The notes under the pieces: model-generated
The model's database searches: none
What the model saw: only the letters and a program-made list of their open reading frames with translations
What the model was told of the DNA's origin: nothing
Shown here: positions 7,024 through 10,850 of the stretch, one piece after another
How positions within the stretch are numbered: position 1 is the first letter of the stretch
Layout of the letters: each line of letters starts with the position of its first letter
Assembly: GCA_024277475.1 (NCBI GenBank)
Contig: JAJRVC010000545.1
Location: 1-10,850 of the forward strand
Length of the DNA stretch: 10,850 nt
From: Deltaproteobacteria bacterium
GTDB lineage: Bacteria; Desulfobacterota; Desulfobacteria; Desulfobacterales; JAFDCJ01
Reading direction: 5' to 3'
Translations under genes and position numbers: made by a program

Positions 7024-7121
7024 TTTTTTCTCTGAGCAAGGCCGCACAAGGGTTTACGTTGAGACGTACTTTTCGTACTTCGCAAACGTAAACCCGCGGA
7101 GAACGCCGCTCAGAGAAAAAA
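7024..7121. repeat. Large nested inverted repeat (98 bases)
   Basis: The outer arms TTTTTTCTCTGAGC (7024-7037) and GCTCAGAGAAAAAA (7108-7121) are perfect 14-base complements. Inside, GGGTTTACGTT (7050-7060) pairs perfectly with AACGTAAACCC (7085-7095), and CCGC (7042-7045) can pair with GCGG (7096-7099). At the tip GTAC (7066-7069) can pair with GTAC (7075-7078), and CGTACTT occurs twice. The whole can fold into one long rod. Both ends have T on the left and A on the right, so it is not a terminator on either strand. No flanking target-site duplication is obvious. Confidence 0.75.
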
Positions 7122-7156
7122 GGGCCATTTATGGATGGAAACTAGCTATCCTACTT

Positions 7157-7195
7157 AAAAAGGCTGTGCCCGTTAGGCGGGCACAGCCTTTTTTT
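7157..7195. terminator. Strong bidirectional intrinsic terminator between atpE and uvrA
   Basis: AGGCTGTGCCCG (7161-7172) and CGGGCACAGCCT (7178-7189) form a perfect 12-pair stem with a 5-base loop (7173-7177). It is extended by AAAA (7157-7160) against TTTT (7190-7193). Read on the plus strand, the stem is followed by seven T. Read on the minus strand, the five A at 7157-7161 become a T-run. It would end the atp operon and also uvrA transcripts arriving from the right. Confidence 0.92.
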
Positions 7196-7284
7196 ATTGA
7201 CTATTAAAAATCGAGTTAGTTCGCTTCGCTCACAATTGGAATCATGGAATGATAGACGTTCAATGCTTAGAGTCCGCCTAAATT

Positions 7285-10104
7285 TCAGCGGCCCAGAATT
7301 TTCGCCAGATATTCACCCGTGTAGGAATTGCTGATAGCCGTGATTTCTTCGGGACTTCCACAGCCGATGACATAACCGCCCTCGTCACCTCCTTCAGGGC
7401 CAAGATCGATGATGTGATCTGCGGTCTTAATTACATCCATGTTATGCTCGATGACGATGACTGTATTTCCTGTTTCCACCAGCTGATTGAGTACCTCAAG
7501 AAGTTTGCGGATATCGTCCACATGTAGCCCGGTGGTTGGTTCATCAAGAATGTAAATGGTTTTTCCGCTTCCCTTTTTGCTGAGTTCTCGTGAGAGTTTT
7601 ACTCGCTGGGCTTCACCGCCGGACAACGTGGTAGCCGGCTGACCGACTTGAATATAGCCCAACCCCACTTCCACCAGGGTTTGCAGTTTTGATCTTATTT
7701 TTGCAATCCTTGAGAAAAAATTTGTAGCCTGGTTTACGGTCATCTCAAGAATTTCCTTGATATTTCTGCCTTTGTATCGAATCTCGAGCGTTTCCCGGTT
7801 ATAGCGATTACCATGACAAACATCGCAGACCACATAAACGTCGGGCAAGAAGTGCATTTCGATTTTTATGATTCCGTCTCCACGGCAGGCTTCACATCGA
7901 CCACCCTTGACGTTGAAACTGAAGCGACCGGGTTTATACCCCCGCATGCGGGCTTCCGGCGTGCGGCTAAAAAGATCTCTGATGTTTGAAAAAAGACCGG
8001 TATAAGTTGCAGGGTTGGATCGTGGTGTTCTGCCGATCGGAGACTGGTCGATATTGATGACCCTGTCGACGTGTTCCATGCCCAAAACACGACTGTGGAG
8101 TCCGGCCGGGGTCCTGGTATGCCGCAATTTTTGAACCAGCGCAGGATACAGAGTTTCCAGAACGAGGGTGGATTTTCCCGATCCGGATACGCCGGTCACA
8201 CAGATAAAACAGCCTAAGGGAAAGGCAACGCTGATATTTTTTAAATTATTTTGGGATGCGCCTTCAACAATGAGTTGCGGTTTGTGGTTGGAACGTCGGC
8301 CGGTCGGGACCGGTATCGACCTGCGGCCCGACAGATATTGGCCCGTCAGAGAAGATTCGTGGGCCAGAAGTTTTTCAGGACTGCCGGCAAAAACTACATG
8401 GCCACCATTGACCCCCGCGCCGGGTCCCATGTCCACAACGTATTCAGCGCTGCGAATGGTGTCTTCATCATGTTCAACCACCAGCACCGTATTGCCGAGA
8501 TCGCGCATTTTTAAAAGGGTTTTCAACAGTCTCTGATTGTCTTTTTGATGAAGGCCGATGCTGGGTTCGTCGAGCACGTAAAGCACGCCGGTCAATTTGG
8601 AACCGATCTGAGTTGCCAGGCGTATGCGCTGGCTTTCGCCGCCGGACAGAGATTGTGCGGATCGATCCAGGGTCAGGTAAGAAAGACCGACGCTTTGCAG
8701 AAAACCAAGCCGTTCAACGATTTCCCTGAGGATCCTGCGGGCAATGATTTGCTGTTTGCCATCCAATCTCAGGTCTAGAAAAAAATTCCGGGTTTTGGCC
8801 ACTGATAACGCTGTGATTTCAGCTATATTAAGGTCACCTATTTTTACAGATCGACTGGCACGGTTTAATTTTGTACCATGGCATTCCGAACAGGCGCGAA
8901 AGTTCATGTATTGCTTAATCTCTTGCCGGATATAATTGGAATCCGTTTCCCGGTAGCGGCGTTCAAGATTCGGGATGATGCCTTCAAACAGTTTTTGATA
9001 GGTATAGCGACGATGGTTGCGCTCAAAATAGAAGTTAATCATCTCATTGCCTGAGCCGTAAAGGATGACTCGTTGAAAGGCTTCCGGGAGCTCTTCAAAC
9101 GGCGTATAAATATCACTGCCGTAGTGTTTTGTCAGTGCATCGAGAAACTCGATAAAATGCATGCTGTTTCTTTTGGCCCAGACACTGACGGCACCCTCCC
9201 GTAAAGAAAGTTTAGGGTTCGGAATGATCAGCTCCGGCGCAAGCTCGGTGGTCGTTCCCAAACCATCGCAGTTTCTGCATGCTCCCTGGGGAGAGTTGAA
9301 AGAGAAACTGGCTGGTATAAATTCCGGATAACTGATATTGCATTTAATACAGGCGGATTTTTCGCTAAACAGAATTGTTTCTTTGCCCGGTATGTGCACC
9401 GAGGCGGTCCCGCCTGATTGGGCCAGTGCCAGTTCCAGTGAATCTGCAAGCCGTTTTCGGATGGTTGCTTTTACGATCAGACGGTCCACCACAACATCGA
9501 TGTCATGTTTTTGGGTTTTAATGAGTTTGCCGATCTCCTCAATTTCAAGGATCTTACCATCGACACGGACCCGTGCGAATCCTTCTTTCTTCAGTTTTCT
9601 AAAAAGCTTCTCATGGCTTCCTTTCTGACCACTGATCAGGGGCGCCAGGATAATCATCCGGGTATCCTCGGTCAAAGACATGATACTATCTACGATCTGA
9701 TCGATGGACTGCGAAGTGATGGGGCGGCCGCAACGGTAACAATGGGGGGTGCCGACCCTGGCAAAAAGCAGGCGCAGGTAGTCATATATTTCAGTCACCG
9801 TACCGACCGTGGATCGTGGGTTGTGGCTGGATGTTTTTTGCTCAATTGCAATAGCGGGCGAAAGACCTTCGATCAAATCTACATCGGGCTTGTACATACG
9901 TTCCAGAAATTGCCGGGCATAGGTGGAAAGGGATTCCACATACCGGCGTTGGCCCTCGGCATAAAGGGTGTCAAACGCAAGGGTGGATTTGCCTGATCCG
10001 GACAAACCGGTGATGACCACCAGTTTATTGCGAGGCAGTTCTACATCGATATTTTTCAGGTTGTGCTGTCGGGCACCCTGAATGATAATTTTATCGGAAC
10101 TCAT
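7285..10104 (-). CDS. uvrA: Excinuclease ABC subunit A (UvrA)
   Basis: This is a complete 939-residue protein, almost the length of E. coli UvrA (940). It is the damage-recognition ATPase of nucleotide excision repair, working as a dimer with UvrB. Two ABC ATPase modules are visible: Walker [10 protein letters not shown] (33-41), signature LSGGE (486-490), Walker B VLDEPS (510-515); then Walker [10 protein letters not shown] (638-646), signature LSGGE (827-831), Walker B ILDEPT (852-857). Zinc sites are C252/C255/C276/C279 and C737/C740/C760/C763. Two more Cys pairs (C122/C125 and C405/C408) match the family's third zinc site. The [10 protein letters not shown] and [20 protein letters not shown] regions are typical. 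ATG at 10104 has GAGA a few bases upstream. It is monocistronic in this window and convergent with atpE. No recognisable LexA operator was found. Confidence 0.98.
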   Translation of the reverse strand: MSSDKIIIQGARQHNLKNIDVELPRNKLVVITGLSGSGKSTLAFDTLYAEGQRRYVESLSTYARQFLERMYKPDVDLIEGLSPAIAIEQKTSSHNPRSTVGTVTEIYDYLRLLFARVGTPHCYRCGRPITSQSIDQIVDSIMSLTEDTRMIILAPLISGQKGSHEKLFRKLKKEGFARVRVDGKILEIEEIGKLIKTQKHDIDVVVDRLIVKATIRKRLADSLELALAQSGGTASVHIPGKETILFSEKSACIKCNISYPEFIPASFSFNSPQGACRNCDGLGTTTELAPELIIPNPKLSLREGAVSVWAKRNSMHFIEFLDALTKHYGSDIYTPFEELPEAFQRVILYGSGNEMINFYFERNHRRYTYQKLFEGIIPNLERRYRETDSNYIRQEIKQYMNFRACSECHGTKLNRASRSVKIGDLNIAEITALSVAKTRNFFLDLRLDGKQQIIARRILREIVERLGFLQSVGLSYLTLDRSAQSLSGGESQRIRLATQIGSKLTGVLYVLDEPSIGLHQKDNQRLLKTLLKMRDLGNTVLVVEHDEDTIRSAEYVVDMGPGAGVNGGHVVFAGSPEKLLAHESSLTGQYLSGRRSIPVPTGRRSNHKPQLIVEGASQNNLKNISVAFPLGCFICVTGVSGSGKSTLVLETLYPALVQKLRHTRTPAGLHSRVLGMEHVDRVINIDQSPIGRTPRSNPATYTGLFSNIRDLFSRTPEARMRGYKPGRFSFNVKGGRCEACRGDGIIKIEMHFLPDVYVVCDVCHGNRYNRETLEIRYKGRNIKEILEMTVNQATNFFSRIAKIRSKLQTLVEVGLGYIQVGQPATTLSGGEAQRVKLSRELSKKGSGKTIYILDEPTTGLHVDDIRKLLEVLNQLVETGNTVIVIEHNMDVIKTADHIIDLGPEGGDEGGYVIGCGSPEEITAISNSYTGEYLAKILGR

Positions 10105-10320
10105 ATCTCTATCTGTAGGCGTTTACGGTAATATGTTTTTCAAGCAGTACGGGTTAAATTTTATTTTGTTTACAGAGATCGGAAAAATATTTCAAACAAA
10201 TTTCGTGTAAGCACCTGATGCGATTGAAGTTTGATTGGTCGAAGTGTCAGGAACTTTTTTTTTATTTTTTATTTAAAAATTAAAGGAAATGGAAGATAAT
10301 CCAAGTTTTTGTAAGATGCC

Positions 10321-10416
10321 CTGATTGTTAACAACTATCGGGAATTGGTGGATCTGCTTAAAATGTTTAAAAAAATCTTCCGATACAAAAAGTTTGTATT
10401 TAAGCATAGTTGTCAG
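10321..10416. repeat. Nested three-helix inverted repeat
   Basis: An uninterrupted 21-base right arm (10393-10413: TTTGTAT, TTAAGCA, TAGTTGT) pairs perfectly in three blocks. The partners are ATACAAA (10383-10389), TGCTTAA (10355-10361) and ACAACTA (10331-10337). The left arm is interrupted by bulges of 21 and 17 bases. CTG (10321-10323) can also pair with CAG (10414-10416). The tip loop is AAG. Whether this is transcribed is unknown. Confidence 0.5.
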
Positions 10417-10462
10417 CGAGCAATAAATAATTTATGTGATAACAAGTAGATATAAGTTGTTC

Positions 10463-10499
10463 AAAAACCTTTTGGTACGAGGCGCAAAATCGGGTTTTT
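10463..10499. repeat. Bulged hairpin
   Basis: AAAAACC (10463-10469) pairs with GGTTTTT (10493-10499), and TTTTG (10470-10474) pairs with CAAAA (10485-10489), leaving a 3-base bulge and a 10-base loop. The GGTACGAGGCGC loop region reminds me of intergenic repeats in Desulfobacterales genomes, but that is memory and not a search result. Confidence 0.4.
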
Positions 10500-10593
10500 C
10501 AGGTTTGACACTTTTGGTGGGATACCATAAACAAACGCATGAATTCATCTGGTGCGTACATAATCTAAGATAAACCTTCCCAGCCGTTTAACT

Positions 10594-10607
10594 GCAATAA
10601 TTATTGC
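10594..10607. repeat. Perfect 14-base palindrome
   Basis: GCAATAATTATTGC is its own reverse complement. It could be an operator half-site pair or simply a chance palindrome in AT-rich sequence; no gene starts nearby inside the window. Confidence 0.4.
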
Positions 10608-10654
10608 CGATTAGTTACTTCGACTTCGACCTTTTTATTTATCGTTAACGTTCA

Positions 10655-10800
10655 GCCACCAAGACGCGAAGGCAAAAAGATAAAGAATATGAAGTTTAAA
10701 CTTTTGTCAGAAAGAGAGGAATCTAATTTAACGCGCCTTTTCTTTAAAACGGCATCAATAAAATTATATTACAACCTTTGTGGCTTAGTGCCTTAGTGGC
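10655..10800. repeat. Inverted pair of 9-base-periodic CAC-AAG repeats
   Basis: The left arm (10655-10682) begins GCCACCAAGACGCGAAGGC. The right arm (10773-10800), read on the minus strand, begins GCCACTAAGGCACTAAGCC. The two 28-base arms agree at 20 positions. Each is built of three 9-base units with AAG at the same phase. About 90 AT-rich bases lie between, including the palindrome AAGTTTAAACTT (10692-10703). The pattern is the CCACnAAGnCACnAAG family recalled from Desulfobacterota and other environmental genomes. Confidence 0.65.
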
Positions 10801-10850
10801 GAGACTATTTTATTTTATCTTTGTATCGAAAAAAAATTCACAACAAGACA

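Larger units (their letters stand above)
6936..7284. other. Gene-free spacer between convergent atpE and uvrA, rich in fold-back structure
   Basis: This 349-base stretch lies between the two convergent transcription units. It has no believable gene: a 63-codon open frame at 7016-7207 runs through the inverted repeats and the terminator stem. It contains, in order, an inverted repeat at 6953-6996, a 98-base nested palindrome at 7024-7121, and a strong terminator at 7157-7195. About 90 bases of plain sequence follow up to the uvrA stop. Confidence 0.8.
10105..10850. other. AT-rich gene-free region upstream of uvrA, with several fold-back elements
   Basis: No open frame longer than about 60 codons and no tRNA-like fold is evident in these 746 bases. 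The part next to uvrA must hold its promoter, but no convincing -35/-10 pair stands out on the minus strand. Further right are long A/T runs (for example nine T at 10254-10262), a nested inverted repeat (10321-10416), a hairpin (10463-10499), a palindrome (10594-10607) and an inverted pair of 9-base-periodic repeats (10655-10800). The region looks like a collection of intergenic repeats or decayed sequence. Confidence 0.7.

Noticed and set aside
7016..7207. 63-codon open frame on the plus strand after atpE
   Set aside because: It runs through the 98-base palindrome and both arms of the terminator stem, has no ribosome-binding site and resembles no known family; the frame is a by-product of the repeats.
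9505..9996. 163-codon open frame on the plus strand opposite the 5' half of uvrA
   Set aside because: It is antisense to the well-conserved first ATPase module of uvrA and has no recognisable motif; a shadow of the coding strand.
10113..10128. CTGT-N8-ACGG next to the uvrA start, resembling an SOS (LexA) operator
   Set aside because: One half-site differs from the E. coli consensus, the spacer is GC-rich where AT is expected, and LexA sites in this phylum differ from the E. coli type. Not enough to call an operator.
10105..10850. CRISPR array, tRNA or integrated-element end in the gene-free right part
   Set aside because: There are no regularly spaced direct repeats, no tRNA-like T-arm, and no integrase or transposase fragment. 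Only isolated inverted repeats are present.

Overview
The window looks like a chromosomal housekeeping region of a Gram-negative anaerobe of the Desulfobacterota (delta-proteobacterial) type. Four things point that way. The order yicC-remA-gmk is shared by Firmicutes and many Desulfobacterota. A stand-alone heptose adenylyltransferase indicates lipopolysaccharide. There is a PyrK-type electron-transfer subunit. The F0 genes (atpZ-atpI-atpB-atpE) are grouped apart from the F1 genes. This assignment is inference from gene content and protein similarity recalled from memory; no database search was possible.

Layout. Positions 2-5044 hold a plus-strand run of tightly packed genes: the 3' end of yicC, then remA, gmk, rlmB, comF, rfaE2 (hldC-type), pgeF and pyrK. 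Several junctions are 4-base stop/start overlaps, so the run is probably one operon or a few overlapping ones. A sigma70-like promoter (about 5077-5105) precedes a second plus-strand operon at 5166-6935: atpZ, atpI, atpB and atpE, the membrane sector of the F-type ATP synthase. The F1 genes and the b subunit are absent here. From 6936 to 7284 there is no gene, but there are two large inverted repeats and a strong bidirectional intrinsic terminator that separates the atp operon from the convergent uvrA. A complete uvrA occupies 7285-10104 on the minus strand.

The last roughly 750 bases (10105-10850) are AT-rich and show no convincing gene. They hold several fold-back structures: a nested three-helix inverted repeat, a smaller hairpin, a 14-base perfect palindrome, and a divergent pair of 9-base-periodic CAC-AAG repeats in inverted orientation, of a kind recalled from environmental bacterial genomes.

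How the genes fit together. The first operon mixes RNA metabolism (YicC, RlmB), a biofilm-type regulator (RemA), nucleotide synthesis (Gmk, PyrK) and envelope functions (RfaE2 for heptose, PgeF for peptidoglycan quality control). The second operon builds the ion-conducting rotor and stator channel of ATP synthase plus its assembly helpers. UvrA serves nucleotide excision repair. I see no undescribed multi-gene system. The least explained parts of the window are the structured non-coding stretches at 6953-7121 and 10321-10800, and the ion-binding motif of the c subunit.
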